Assembly (NCBI GenBank): GCA_047620505.1
Contig: JBLHKS010000050.1
Coordinates: 1-39,062 of the forward strand
DNA: 39,062 bases
Reading direction: 5' to 3'
From: JBLHKS01 sp047620505
GTDB taxonomy: Bacteria > Verrucomicrobiota > Verrucomicrobiia > Verrucomicrobiales > DEV007
The translations under genes were made by a program, and so were the position numbers. Position 1 is the first letter of the stretch. Each line of letters begins with the position of its first letter. Under the pieces are notes generated by a model. That model saw only the letters and a list, made by a program, of their open reading frames with translations. It did not search any database and was not told where the DNA came from. Positions 16,231 through 24,799 of the stretch are shown here, one piece after another.

Positions 16231-17469
16231 ATGAAGATTTTTCGAATTCCGGCGTTGGTCGTGCTGTTCGGCTTTTTCCTCGCACAGTCTGCGTTTGCCG
16301 AACCCGAATGGCCGAGATTCCGCGGGCCGAACGGCGCGGGTGTCGTCGAAAGCGCCGATATTCCGGCGACCTGGGGCGACTCGGATTTTCTCTGGAAGAC
16401 CGATCTGCCAGGCGTCGGTCACGGCTCGCCGGTGGTCGCGGGAGACCGGATTTTCGTGCTCTGCGCGGAGCTGGAAACGAGCAAGCGGATCGCGGTCTGC
16501 GTGAGCGCGAAGGATGGCTCGATCCTCTGGAAAAAGGAATACGAAACCGAGAAATTCAAGGGTCATCGAATGAATAGCCCGGCCTCGACCACGCCTGCTG
16601 TCGATGATGAGAATGTCTACTTCACCTGGGGAACGAAAGAGCGGCTCTCGGCGGTCGCGATCACGCACGACGGCGACGAAGTCTGGCAGGCTGACCTCGG
16701 CCCTGTCAAAGGCGGGCACGGGTTCGGCGCGTCGCCGATGGTTTACGGAAATCTTGTCGTGATCAACAACGATCAGGACGGCGAAAGCAGCCTGATCGCG
16801 CTCCACAAAGCCAGCGGCGAGAAGGCCTGGGAAATCCCGCGCAAGAGCCAGCGGCTTAGCTATTCGGTCCCCGTCGTTAAGCCGACTCCGGACGGCGACG
16901 TCTTGGTTTTCACGAACTGGCAGCACGGTTTCACCGCCGTCGATCCCGCCAGCGGCAAGGTCCTGAGCGAGGCGAGCGTCTTCAATCTCGACACGAATGA
17001 ACGCGCGATCAGCTCGCCGATTCTCGCCGGCGATCTCATCATCGGCGCCTGCGGATTCACGAACGAGCCGAAGCACGCCGTCGCGATGAAATACGAAGGC
17101 GGCAAGCTCGAAGAAGTCTGGCGGATCGAGCGCAACGTCCCGCACATCCCGAGCATGATCGTGATCGGCGAACGCGTCTTCTTCTGGGAAGACAAAGGCA
17201 TCGGCACCTGTGTGAATCACCAGACTGGCGAGGTGATCTGGCGCGAGCGGATCGGCGGGGCGACGTTTTTCGGATCGCCCGTGAGCGATGGGGAGAAGAT
17301 TTTCTGCGCGGACGCGGACGGCGTGGTTGTCGTTCTCGCGGCGAGCGATGAGTTCAAGGAACTCGGTCGGACGGAGCTCGGCGAGACCTGTCGCTCGACC
17401 CCGGCGATCGCGCATGGGAATCTCTACGTCCGGACGTTTCAGCAGCTGCTGGCGGTGAAGGGGCGCTGA
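16231..17469 (+). CDS. Secreted PQQ-like beta-propeller protein
   Basis: 412 aa with a signal peptide (cleavage near AFA-EP). The mature protein begins EWPRFRGPNGAG, the typical opening of outer-membrane-biogenesis/PQQ-repeat proteins of PVC bacteria. It then has repeated blades of the form W-x-x-D...GHGSPVVAGDRIFVL, STTPAVDDENVYFTWG, GFGASPMVYGNLVVIN and SPVSDGEKIFCAD. I see no quinoprotein dehydrogenase cofactor motif, so an enzymatic role is not supported; such proteins are generally of unknown function. The start has the clearest Shine-Dalgarno in the window (AGAGGA before ATG). The iterated palindrome sits 16 bp before the stop (17440-17451). Confidence 0.88.
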   Translation: MKIFRIPALVVLFGFFLAQSAFAEPEWPRFRGPNGAGVVESADIPATWGDSDFLWKTDLPGVGHGSPVVAGDRIFVLCAELETSKRIAVCVSAKDGSILWKKEYETEKFKGHRMNSPASTTPAVDDENVYFTWGTKERLSAVAITHDGDEVWQADLGPVKGGHGFGASPMVYGNLVVINNDQDGESSLIALHKASGEKAWEIPRKSQRLSYSVPVVKPTPDGDVLVFTNWQHGFTAVDPASGKVLSEASVFNLDTNERAISSPILAGDLIIGACGFTNEPKHAVAMKYEGGKLEEVWRIERNVPHIPSMIVIGERVFFWEDKGIGTCVNHQTGEVIWRERIGGATFFGSPVSDGEKIFCADADGVVVVLAASDEFKELGRTELGETCRSTPAIAHGNLYVRTFQQLLAVKGR

Positions 17470-17618
17470 TCATAACGGCGGCCTTGGGCGGCGGCTGCGG
17501 AGACCCTTTTTTAACGTTCGAAGTTCCATCCTGACGAATTTTCGACCGCGAAGGGACGGGAGACGCGTGATGGGGAAGGCGGGTCGACGACTTCGATCGG
17601 CTGAGGGCGCAAAGAGGG

Positions 17619-17679
17619 AGACTGGACGTCCACGTCCGTTGAGGCAGGTCGACCGGAAGCGGACGTGGACGTCCGGTCT
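17619..17679. repeat. Long imperfect hairpin, REP-like element or terminator
   Basis: The left arm 17619-17638 pairs with the right arm 17660-17679 over 20 positions: 15 perfect (GGACGTCCACGTCCG with its complement), one G.T wobble, then four more pairs. The loop contains GGTCGACC. The right arm is followed by a T-run within CTACTTTTTCGC, so on the + strand it could terminate transcription of the propeller gene. I see only one copy in this window, so repeat status is inferred from structure. The rest of the 280-bp gap 17470-17749 holds no gene. Confidence 0.6.
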
Positions 17680-17749
17680 ACTTTTTCGCGACTCCTTGGC
17701 GATCTGAAATGCCTTTGCTTTTTGGCGAAACGCTCGCCAGTTCCGCTCT

Positions 17750-19498
17750 GTGAAAAAGCTTCTCCTTGCCCTGCTCCTCTACAGCGGGATCGCGTCCGCT
17801 CAGCATCATCCTAACATTCTGCTCATCATGACCGATGACATGGGTTACTGGGACACGGGCATTTCTGGCAATCCTCACATCGACACGCCGAGTCTCGACC
17901 AGCTGGCGCGCGATGGGGTTCAGTTTACGCGGTTTCACGCGGCGTCGGTCTGCGCGCCGACGCGGGCGGGGGTGATGACGGGGCGCTACTATCTCAGGAC
18001 TGGGCTCTACAACACGCGATTCGGCGGCGACACCCTTGGGAAGGATGAATCGACGATTGCTGATGCTCTGCGAGCAAACGGCTATCGGACGGGTTTGTTC
18101 GGCAAGTGGCATCTGGGCAAGTATTCCGGTTACCAGCCACAACAACGCGGGTTTGAAGAGTTTTTCGGGCACTATCACGGCCACATCGAGCGGTATGAGA
18201 ATCCCGATCAGGTCGTTCACAACGGCGAGCCGGTCGAGACGCGTGGTTACGTCAGCGAGCTGTTCGCGGACGCGGCGATGGATTTCATGGGGGCGAGTCA
18301 GGCGGCGGAGAAGCCGTTTTTCTGCTTTCTCTCGTTCAACGCGCCGCACTCGCCGTGGACGCTCGACACGTCGCACGCGCACCAGGCAGAGGGCGACAAG
18401 TTGTTGGAGAAATATCTCGAACGCGGCCTGCCGATTCGCGAGGCCCGGATTTACGCGTTAGTCGAGCGGGTCGACCAGAATGTGGGGCGCGTGTCAGGAT
18501 TTCTGGAGGAGTCAGGGCTTGCGGAAAACACGGCGGTCTTTTTCATGAGCGACAACGGCGGGGTGAGCAAATTCTGGAAGGGCGGGCTGAACGGAAACAA
18601 GGCGAGTTCTTACGAAGGCGGGACGCGCAGCCCGCTTTTCGCGAAATATCCGGGGCGATTTCCAGCAGGCGGAGTCGTGACGGCGCAGACATCTCACGTG
18701 GATCTTTTCATGACGTTCGTGAATCTCGCGGGGATGAAAATGGAGTTGGATCGGCCGATGGACGGGAAGTCGCTCCTGCCGCTGCTCTACGCGGGCAAGG
18801 GCGAGCATCATCACGAATACGTCTACCACACTTGGGATCGCTATTTTCCGAATCCAGACAACCGCTGGGCGATCAGCGATGAGCGTTGGAAGCTGCTTTG
18901 TCAGGTCGGAACCGGGGTGAAGGGCGAGCGGAAAAACTGGCGGCTGTTCGATCTCCAGAATGATCCGGGTGAGTCGAAGAATCTGGTCGGCGAGCACCCG
19001 GAAATCGTCGAACGACTGCGGACGGAATTCGTTCGCTGGTTTGACGAAGTGACCGACGGCGTGACCTACGCGCCGGCTCCGATTCCGGTCGGCGATCCGG
19101 CGGAAAACCCGGTCGAGATCCAGCCGAGCTGGGCAAAGTGGGAAGGCAAGAACATCGAGTACGTGTTCGAGGGATACGATTGGGACACGATCGAAGGTTG
19201 GCGCGATGCGGGCGAAAAAGCGACGTGGAATCTGGATGTGGTGAAGGGCGGTGTTTACGAAATCGAGCTTGAGTACGGCTGCCGTCCAGCAGATGCGGGC
19301 GGGCTTCTGACGATCGATGTTGGCGAGAATCAGATCCAGTTTCGGCCTACCGCAACGCCCACGGCGAACGTTTTCAAGCGCGTAAAAATCGGCGAGGTCG
19401 AGCTTCAAGCCGGTGAGCAGCTGCTGACGGCGGAGTGCCACGAGGCTGCCGGCACCGAGCTGATGCGGCTGAACAAAATCTGGCTGAGACGCCGTTGA
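17750..19498 (+). CDS. Secreted sulfatase (Cys-type, formylglycine-dependent) with extra C-terminal domain
   Basis: 582 aa from GTG 17750, with a signal peptide (MKKLLLALLLYSGIASA). The type I sulfatase/alkaline phosphatase core has metal ligands in ILLIMTDDMGY, the FGE-modified motif CAPTR with Cys about 68, GLFGKWHLGKY, LSFNAPHSPW and FFMSDNGG. Cys becomes formylglycine only if a formylglycine-generating enzyme exists elsewhere; none is in the window. After the sulfatase C-subdomain (NDPGESKNL, about 405) there are about 130 further residues (450-582) of beta-sandwich character (WNLDVVKGGVYEIELEYGC). That region is likely a carbohydrate-binding-like module. It probably desulfates an algal or mucin-type glycan. 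A palindrome core is at 19416. Confidence 0.92.
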   Translation: MKKLLLALLLYSGIASAQHHPNILLIMTDDMGYWDTGISGNPHIDTPSLDQLARDGVQFTRFHAASVCAPTRAGVMTGRYYLRTGLYNTRFGGDTLGKDESTIADALRANGYRTGLFGKWHLGKYSGYQPQQRGFEEFFGHYHGHIERYENPDQVVHNGEPVETRGYVSELFADAAMDFMGASQAAEKPFFCFLSFNAPHSPWTLDTSHAHQAEGDKLLEKYLERGLPIREARIYALVERVDQNVGRVSGFLEESGLAENTAVFFMSDNGGVSKFWKGGLNGNKASSYEGGTRSPLFAKYPGRFPAGGVVTAQTSHVDLFMTFVNLAGMKMELDRPMDGKSLLPLLYAGKGEHHHEYVYHTWDRYFPNPDNRWAISDERWKLLCQVGTGVKGERKNWRLFDLQNDPGESKNLVGEHPEIVERLRTEFVRWFDEVTDGVTYAPAPIPVGDPAENPVEIQPSWAKWEGKNIEYVFEGYDWDTIEGWRDAGEKATWNLDVVKGGVYEIELEYGCRPADAGGLLTIDVGENQIQFRPTATPTANVFKRVKIGEVELQAGEQLLTAECHEAAGTELMRLNKIWLRRR

Positions 19499-19517
19499 CC
19501 GAAGACGGACTGAGCCG

Positions 19518-19548
19518 TTGACAACGAGGTGATCCCACCCATTGTAAG
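19518..19548 (+). promoter_or_regulatory. Candidate promoter for the cysHCDN cluster
   Basis: A consensus -35 TTGACA (19518-19523) is followed after 19 bp by TGTAAG (19543-19548, 4 of 6 to the -10 consensus). The spacing is slightly long. It is the only good -35 in the 104-bp gap before cysH. Confidence 0.35.
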
Positions 19549-19602
19549 GCCCGCATCGCTAAACCCGACTATTCCGATCAAGAATTAGGAATTATCGAGA
19601 AA

Positions 19603-20436
19603 ATGGCTACTACCGCGAAAAAATCAGGATCCAATACGAAAGCCGAGGCAACTAAGAAAGCTGCGGTGAAGCGGAAGCGCGTGGCCAAATCGGACGCGAC
19701 TTCTGCAAAATCAATCGATCTCAATGCGGCGATGTCGAAGTTGGAGAACGTCAGCGCGGAGGAACGAGTTGCTTGGACGGTTGAGAATTTCGGCGAGGGG
19801 AAGGTGGTGCTTTCGTCGAGCTTCGGAGCGCAGTCGGCGGTGCTTTTGCACATGGCGACGGTTCAGTCGCCGCGGATTCCGGTGGTGTTGATCGATACGG
19901 GTTACCTTTTTCCTGAGACTTACGGTTTCGTCGATGAGTTGACGAAACGGCTTGATCTCAATCTCAAGATTCACCGAGCCGATCTCAGCCCCGCCTGGCA
20001 GGAGGCGCGGTTCGGAAAACTGTGGGAGCAGGGCGTCAAAGGGATCGAAAAGTACAACGATCTGAACAAGGTCAAGCCGATGGCTGAGGCGTTCAAGGAT
20101 CTGAAAGCTCGGGCGTGGATTTCAGGCGTTCGGGGGCAGCAAAGTTCAACTCGCAAGGAGCTGAAAGTGCTGGCGCTCAAGGATGGTTTGCTCCGGGTCC
20201 ACCCGATCATCGACTGGTCTGACGCGGATGTTCATCGCTATCTGACGGAGCACGATCTGCCGTATCATCCGCTCTGGGAAAAGGGCTATATTTCGATCGG
20301 CGATCATCACACGTCGCACAAAATCACGGACCTGAGTGAAGCCGAGCAGGCGCGGTTTTTCGGACTGAAACGCGAGTGCGGTTTGCACGAAAACACCGAA
20401 GCGGTTTCGGAGACGGGAGCCGATTTCATCATCTGA
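19603..20436 (+). CDS. cysH: Phosphoadenosine phosphosulfate (PAPS) reductase
   Basis: 277 aa. The core is the adenine-nucleotide alpha-hydrolase fold: SSSFGAQSAVLLHM, VVLIDTGYLFPETY, ISGVRGQQSSTR, IIDWSDADVHRYL, and the C-terminal catalytic ECGLH. The paired-Cys [4Fe-4S] motifs of APS reductases are absent, so it should use PAPS with thioredoxin, consistent with the adjacent APS kinase. It reduces PAPS to sulfite. A Lys/Ala-rich, low-complexity extension of about 40 residues precedes the core; an internal ATG at 19732 would remove it. It leads the cysH-cysC-cysD-cysN cluster. Confidence 0.92.
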   Translation: MATTAKKSGSNTKAEATKKAAVKRKRVAKSDATSAKSIDLNAAMSKLENVSAEERVAWTVENFGEGKVVLSSSFGAQSAVLLHMATVQSPRIPVVLIDTGYLFPETYGFVDELTKRLDLNLKIHRADLSPAWQEARFGKLWEQGVKGIEKYNDLNKVKPMAEAFKDLKARAWISGVRGQQSSTRKELKVLALKDGLLRVHPIIDWSDADVHRYLTEHDLPYHPLWEKGYISIGDHHTSHKITDLSEAEQARFFGLKRECGLHENTEAVSETGADFII

Positions 20437-20438
20437 TC

Positions 20439-21047
20439 ATGAGCGATTCACAGGAGCACATTCACCCGGTTTTTGATCGCATGTTAGGGCGTGGGCCGAA
20501 GGAGCAGATGCTGAAGCAACGCGGGCTTGTCGTCTGGCTTTACGGCTTATCTGGATCGGGGAAATCGACCCTCGCGATCGCGCTTGAGCAGAAGCTTCAT
20601 GAGAAGGGCGTGTTCACGCAGGTTCTGGACGGCGACAACATTCGATCGGGTTTAAACAAGAATCTCGGCTTCAGCGACGAGGATCGAAAAGAGAACATTC
20701 GGCGCATCGCGGAGGTCGCGAAACTCTTCGCTAACGCAGGAGTCGTGACGCTCGCGAGTTTCATCACGCCAATGACCGAGCTTCGTGAGCAGGCGCGCGA
20801 GATCGTCGGTGCGGACGACTTCATCGAGGTCTACGTTAGAGCTAGTTTCGAGACCTGCGCCGAGCGCGATCCAAAAGGCCTCTACGCCAAAGCCGCCGCT
20901 GGCGAGGTGAAGCAGTTTACGGGCAAAGATTCCGGGTTTGAAGAACCCGAGACGCCCGATCTCCTGATCGATACCGAAGGCGCGAGCATCGACGATTCGC
21001 TCCAGCAGCTGCTGGCGGCGGTCGAGCCTCGCATTGGCAAAAACTGA
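20439..21047 (+). CDS. cysC: Adenylylsulfate (APS) kinase
   Basis: 202 aa from ATG 20439, 2 bp after the cysH stop; the frame stays open upstream inside cysH but that part is a shadow. Walker A GLSGSGKST (about residues 37-45), the APS-binding VLDGDNIRSGLNKNLGFS, DRKENIRRIAEVAKL, and the lid region FTGKDSGFEEPE mark the family. It phosphorylates APS to PAPS for the upstream reductase. The 3' end carries the iterated palindrome (21003-21014, QQLL), about 30 bp before the stop. Confidence 0.95.
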   Translation: MSDSQEHIHPVFDRMLGRGPKEQMLKQRGLVVWLYGLSGSGKSTLAIALEQKLHEKGVFTQVLDGDNIRSGLNKNLGFSDEDRKENIRRIAEVAKLFANAGVVTLASFITPMTELREQAREIVGADDFIEVYVRASFETCAERDPKGLYAKAAAGEVKQFTGKDSGFEEPETPDLLIDTEGASIDDSLQQLLAAVEPRIGKN

Positions 21048-21057
21048 AGATTTTCAA

Positions 21058-21963
21058 ATGCACACGTACAACGTAACTCACCTCAAACAGCTCGAATCCG
21101 AAGCAATCTACGTGCTTCGCGAAACGGCCGCGCAATTTGAGAAACCGGCGCTGCTTTTTTCTGGCGGCAAGGACTCGATTGTGATGGCTCATCTCGCAAG
21201 GAAGGCTTTTCACCCAGCGAAATTGCCGTTCCCGCTCGTCCACGTCGACACGGGGCACAACTTCGAGGAAACCATGAAATACCGCGATGAATTCGTCGCG
21301 GAAATCGGTGCTCGGCTTGTGGTCGGCAGCGTCCAGAAATCGATCGATGACGGCCAGGTCCAGGAAGAGAAAGGCCCTAACGCTAGCAGAAACCGGCTTC
21401 AGACGACGACGTTGTTGGCGACCCTGGAAGAGAACAAATACGACGCGGCGCTCGGTGGCGGCCGACGCGATGAGGAGAAGGCCCGGGCGAAGGAGCGCTT
21501 CTTTTCGCACCGCGATGATTTCGGTCAGTGGGACCCGAAAAACCAGCGACCGGAGCTCTGGAATATTTTCAACGGCCGCAAATTGCACGGCGAACATTTC
21601 CGCGTTTTCCCGCTGAGCAACTGGACGGAAATGGACATTTGGCAATACATCAAGCAGGAGGAAATCCCGCTGCCGAGTCTCTATTTTGCGCACGAACGCG
21701 AGGTTGTTTTTCGCGGAGGATCCTACCTCGCGAACACGGATTTCATCGCGCTTCAAGGCGCCGAAAAATGGGAGACGAAGCAGATTCGATTTCGAACGAT
21801 CGGCGATGCGACTTGCACTGGAGCGGTCGAATCAGACGCCGACACTGTGGACAAAATCATCGACGAGGTAGCAGCTGCTCGTCAGACCGAACGCGGCACG
21901 CGAGCCGATGACAAGCGAAGCGAGACTGCGATGGAAGACCGTAAAAAGGAAGGATACTTTTAA
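21058..21963 (+). CDS. cysD: Sulfate adenylyltransferase subunit 2
   Basis: 301 aa from ATG 21058 (MHTYNVTHLKQLESEAIYVL), 10 bp after cysC. The PP-loop LLFSGGKDSIVMAHLA, VDTGHNFEETMKYRD, ALGGGRRDEEKARAKER and the NWTEMDIWQYI block are all typical of CysD. With CysN it activates sulfate to APS using ATP. The C-terminal end MEDRKKEGYF is the classic family terminus. A palindrome core is at 21870 (A-A-A). Confidence 0.95.
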   Translation: MHTYNVTHLKQLESEAIYVLRETAAQFEKPALLFSGGKDSIVMAHLARKAFHPAKLPFPLVHVDTGHNFEETMKYRDEFVAEIGARLVVGSVQKSIDDGQVQEEKGPNASRNRLQTTTLLATLEENKYDAALGGGRRDEEKARAKERFFSHRDDFGQWDPKNQRPELWNIFNGRKLHGEHFRVFPLSNWTEMDIWQYIKQEEIPLPSLYFAHEREVVFRGGSYLANTDFIALQGAEKWETKQIRFRTIGDATCTGAVESDADTVDKIIDEVAAARQTERGTRADDKRSETAMEDRKKEGYF

Positions 21964-21964
21964 G

Positions 21965-23239
21965 ATGAGCGACACCGAAGGATATTTAGATATGGACCTT
22001 CTGCGGTTTACGACTGCAGGCAGCGTTGACGACGGCAAATCGACTTTGATTGGTCGGCTGCTTTACGATTCGAAAGCGATTTTCGAGGATCAACTCGACG
22101 CGATCGAGCGCGTTTCTCAGCAACGTGGGGACGGCAATATGGACCTCGCTCTCTTGACCGACGGCCTTCGCGCCGAACGTGAGCAGGGGATCACGATCGA
22201 CGTCGCCTACCGCTATTTTGCGACGCCGAAACGGAAGTTCATCATCGCGGACACGCCAGGGCATATCCAGTACACCCGAAACATGGTCACGGGCGCTTCG
22301 ACTGCGGATTTGGCGATCGTGTTAGTCGACGCGAGACACGGCGTGATCGAGCAGACCTGTCGGCACGCGTTCATCGCAAGTCTGCTTCGGATTCAGCACG
22401 TCGTGGTCTGCATCAACAAGATGGACCTCGTCGATTGGAGCGAAGAATCGTTCACGAAGATTAAAGCTGACTTCGAGGATTTCGCCTCGCGGTTGGAGAA
22501 TCTCGTCGAGGTCACTTTCATCCCGATTTCCGCGCTCAAGGGCGACAACGTGGTCGATAAATCCGAGAACATGCCTTGGTATCAGGGCTCGACTTTGCTC
22601 TATCACCTCGAAACGGTTTACATCGGCGGGGGCGAAAATCACATCGATGCGCGGTTCCCGGTTCAGTGGGTGATTCGGCCGCAAAGCGATCAGCATCACG
22701 ATTTTCGTGGTTACGCCGGTCGGGTAGCCGGTGGCGTTTTCAAGCCTGGCGACGACGTGACGATTCTGCCTTCAGGTTTCAATTCGAAGGTCAAAACGAT
22801 CGAGTCGTTTAACGATCAGCTCGAAGAAGCTTTCGCGCCCCTTTCGGTCACGATGACGTTGGAAGACGATGTCGACGTCAGTCGCGGTGATATGATCGTT
22901 AAGCCAAATAATCAGCCGGAAGCCGCTCAGGACATCGACGCGATGATCTGTTGGTTCTCGGATTCGAAAAAGCTGCAAACTCGAGGAAAGTACGTCCTGC
23001 GGCACACGACGAAGGAGGTCAAGGCGATCGTGAAAGAGGTTCGTTATAAAGTGAACATCAACACGTTGCACAAAGTTGAAGACGACCTCGAATTCAGTCT
23101 GAATGACATCGGTCGGATCTCGTTGAGGACTTCATCGCCGCTGTTTTACGACCATTATCGGCGTAACCGGAACACTGGAAGTTTCGTGCTGATCGACGAA
23201 GGAACGAACGAAACGGTCGCCGCCGGAATGATCATGTAG
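21965..23239 (+). CDS. cysN: Sulfate adenylyltransferase subunit 1 (GTPase)
   Basis: 424 aa from ATG 21965, 1 bp after the cysD stop. An EF-Tu-like GTPase with G1 GSVDDGKSTLIGRLLYDSK, G3 DTPGHIQYTRNM and G4 NKMDLV, followed by beta-barrel domains ending RRNRNTGSFVLIDEGTN. It is shorter than CysN/CysC fusions because APS kinase is a separate gene here. GTP hydrolysis drives APS synthesis by CysD. No copy of the iterated palindrome lies inside it. Confidence 0.95.
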   Translation: MSDTEGYLDMDLLRFTTAGSVDDGKSTLIGRLLYDSKAIFEDQLDAIERVSQQRGDGNMDLALLTDGLRAEREQGITIDVAYRYFATPKRKFIIADTPGHIQYTRNMVTGASTADLAIVLVDARHGVIEQTCRHAFIASLLRIQHVVVCINKMDLVDWSEESFTKIKADFEDFASRLENLVEVTFIPISALKGDNVVDKSENMPWYQGSTLLYHLETVYIGGGENHIDARFPVQWVIRPQSDQHHDFRGYAGRVAGGVFKPGDDVTILPSGFNSKVKTIESFNDQLEEAFAPLSVTMTLEDDVDVSRGDMIVKPNNQPEAAQDIDAMICWFSDSKKLQTRGKYVLRHTTKEVKAIVKEVRYKVNINTLHKVEDDLEFSLNDIGRISLRTSSPLFYDHYRRNRNTGSFVLIDEGTNETVAAGMIM

Positions 23240-23319
23240 CTGGTTTTTCTGAAAATTCGGACTGGCGACGATGGAAAGTCTGGCTTTTAGCGTCACTTCT
23301 ACTATTCTGCCCTCAGAAG

Positions 23320-24306
23320 ATGATACGCTGGAGCGCCATTTTTTTCCTTGGATTCGCAGTCGCGACTGCATCGGCTGAGCCGAGATTCAACACCGTCGTG
23401 ATCGATCCGGGTCACGGCGGAATGGACTCGGGCGCGGTCTGGTACGGCGTCCAGGAAAAGACTCTGACCCTGCCGGTCTCCAAAATGCTTCGCGAGCAGC
23501 TGCTGGCTCGAGGCGTGAAGAATGTGGTCATGACTCGTGAGAAGGACGTGATCATGGGGCTTTCCGAACGGGCCGAATTTTCCAACAAACATGACCGGCC
23601 GATTTTCGTTTCGATGCACTTCAACGCGAATCTTACCACGAGCGTTACCGGAATTGAAATCTACGCGATGCCGCGCTCTGTGGACGGAAAATCTCTCGCC
23701 GAATCGATTGGCGGCCCGCTCGAGGCGTTGGGACGGCGATGGCTCGGAGTGAAAACGAACAATCTCAAGGTCCTTCGCGCGACGAATCATCCGGCTGTGG
23801 TGATCGAAGGCGGATTTCTCTCCAATCGCGGCGAAAACTGGCTGATCCGAACGGAGAAATATCAGCGAAAACTGACCGCAGCCATCGCCGAGGGAATTGT
23901 AGCCTGGCGGGATTCTCGCCCTCCAGAGACAGTCGTGGCGAAGATTGATCCGCCCAAGGCCCAAGCTCCAAAACTCACGCCCGTTCCGCCGGAAGCGCTC
24001 CCTTCACCGAGGCCTTCTCCTTCGCCGGCTCCGACACCAGCTCCAAAACCGGAGCCTACCGCTGTCGCTGTGACTGATTTTCGCGTCCAATTTGGCGCGT
24101 TTTCGCAGCAAGAATTTGCGGCAACCTTGAAGGATGATTTGAAGGGCAAGGGGATCGAAGTAGTGATCTTGAAGCGCCAGGGTCAGACGAAAGTTTTTCA
24201 CCGAGTCGTCAGCACGCGAACATTTGCGGATGCGAATTCGGCAGACCGCTGGGCGCAGCTCTTGGTCAGAGAGCAGGGAGTTAAGACGACAGCGGTTACG
24301 CGTTAG
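23320..24306 (+). CDS. N-acetylmuramoyl-L-alanine amidase with SPOR domain
   Basis: 328 aa with a signal peptide (cleavage near ASA-EP). Amidase_3 domain: zinc ligands in VIDPGHGGMDSGA and the Glu of QEKTLTL, MHFNAN, and the catalytic VVIEGGFLSN. A Pro/Ala/Lys linker (about 210-245) leads to a C-terminal SPOR domain (DFRVQFGAFSQQEF..., about 250-328) that binds denuded septal glycan. It should split peptidoglycan at the division site. It is a stand-alone gene between cysN and the ACP cluster. A palindrome core is at 23495 (EQLL). Confidence 0.93.
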   Translation: MIRWSAIFFLGFAVATASAEPRFNTVVIDPGHGGMDSGAVWYGVQEKTLTLPVSKMLREQLLARGVKNVVMTREKDVIMGLSERAEFSNKHDRPIFVSMHFNANLTTSVTGIEIYAMPRSVDGKSLAESIGGPLEALGRRWLGVKTNNLKVLRATNHPAVVIEGGFLSNRGENWLIRTEKYQRKLTAAIAEGIVAWRDSRPPETVVAKIDPPKAQAPKLTPVPPEALPSPRPSPSPAPTPAPKPEPTAVAVTDFRVQFGAFSQQEFAATLKDDLKGKGIEVVILKRQGQTKVFHRVVSTRTFADANSADRWAQLLVREQGVKTTAVTR

Positions 24307-24370
24307 TCTGATTCTTAGCAGTCGCGTTTCCATCGCCCGAATCAGGGCAGTTCCAGGCGCGAGAATCGCA

Positions 24371-24391
24371 TTGGCAAGTCCCCTTTGCCAA
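24371..24391 (+). terminator. Weak hairpin downstream of the amidase gene
   Basis: TTGGCAA (24371-24377), a 7-nt loop and TTGCCAA (24385-24391). There is no T-tract after it. It lies 64 bp past the amidase stop and 25 bp before the ACP start, so it could instead be an operator for the ACP cluster. Confidence 0.25.
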
Positions 24392-24415
24392 CGCACCTTT
24401 GACTGATCATGGATC

Positions 24416-24799
24416 ATGAGTGAAAATCAGGAAGCGGGGCCTTTGAATCGATTGACGGAAGAGGAGATCGCTCATCTCCTTCGAGGCTTTTCTGATTCGA
24501 CCATTTCCAGCGCTCAAGGGCTTCGAGTGGGATCTGACGAGACGAGTCTTGAAGCCTGCCTTTTTGGGATCCTCGCCTTTTATCTTCCGCCCGGCACGAA
24601 GCCGCCGGAAACGCAGCCTTCAGGGGAAACCCGGCTTCGCGACGACCTTGGGTTGGACTCGTTGTCACTGGCGGAGGCGATGTTTAAGATCGAGGAGCTG
24701 TTCGATGTTCTCGTAGATAATTCAGAAATTGCCGAGGTGCACACACTTGCCGATGCGCGGCGTTTGCTGGTGGAGAAACTCGAAAAACCGGATGGATAG
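24416..24799 (+). CDS. Acyl carrier protein with N-terminal extension
   Basis: 127 aa, longer than a normal ACP of about 80 aa. Residues 43-125 form the carrier domain; the phosphopantetheine Ser82 lies in DDLGLDSLSLAEAMFKIEEL. The first 42 residues are an unassigned extension. The stop overlaps the ketosynthase ATG by 8 bp, so the two are translationally coupled. It would carry the growing acyl chain for the ketosynthase at 24792. It is distinct from a fatty-acid housekeeping ACP by length and by context. Confidence 0.88.
   Translation: MSENQEAGPLNRLTEEEIAHLLRGFSDSTISSAQGLRVGSDETSLEACLFGILAFYLPPGTKPPETQPSGETRLRDDLGLDSLSLAEAMFKIEELFDVLVDNSEIAEVHTLADARRLLVEKLEKPDG

Noticed and set aside
16105..17415. 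436-codon open frame antisense to the PQQ-propeller gene
   Set aside because: It is the mirror of a well-supported gene. It has Arg/Asp/Val-rich composition with no domain, as expected from GC-biased third positions.
17478..17512. Possible terminator after the propeller gene (GC stem then six T)
   Set aside because: The stem has only six pairs with one wobble, and the T-run begins 8 bases after it.
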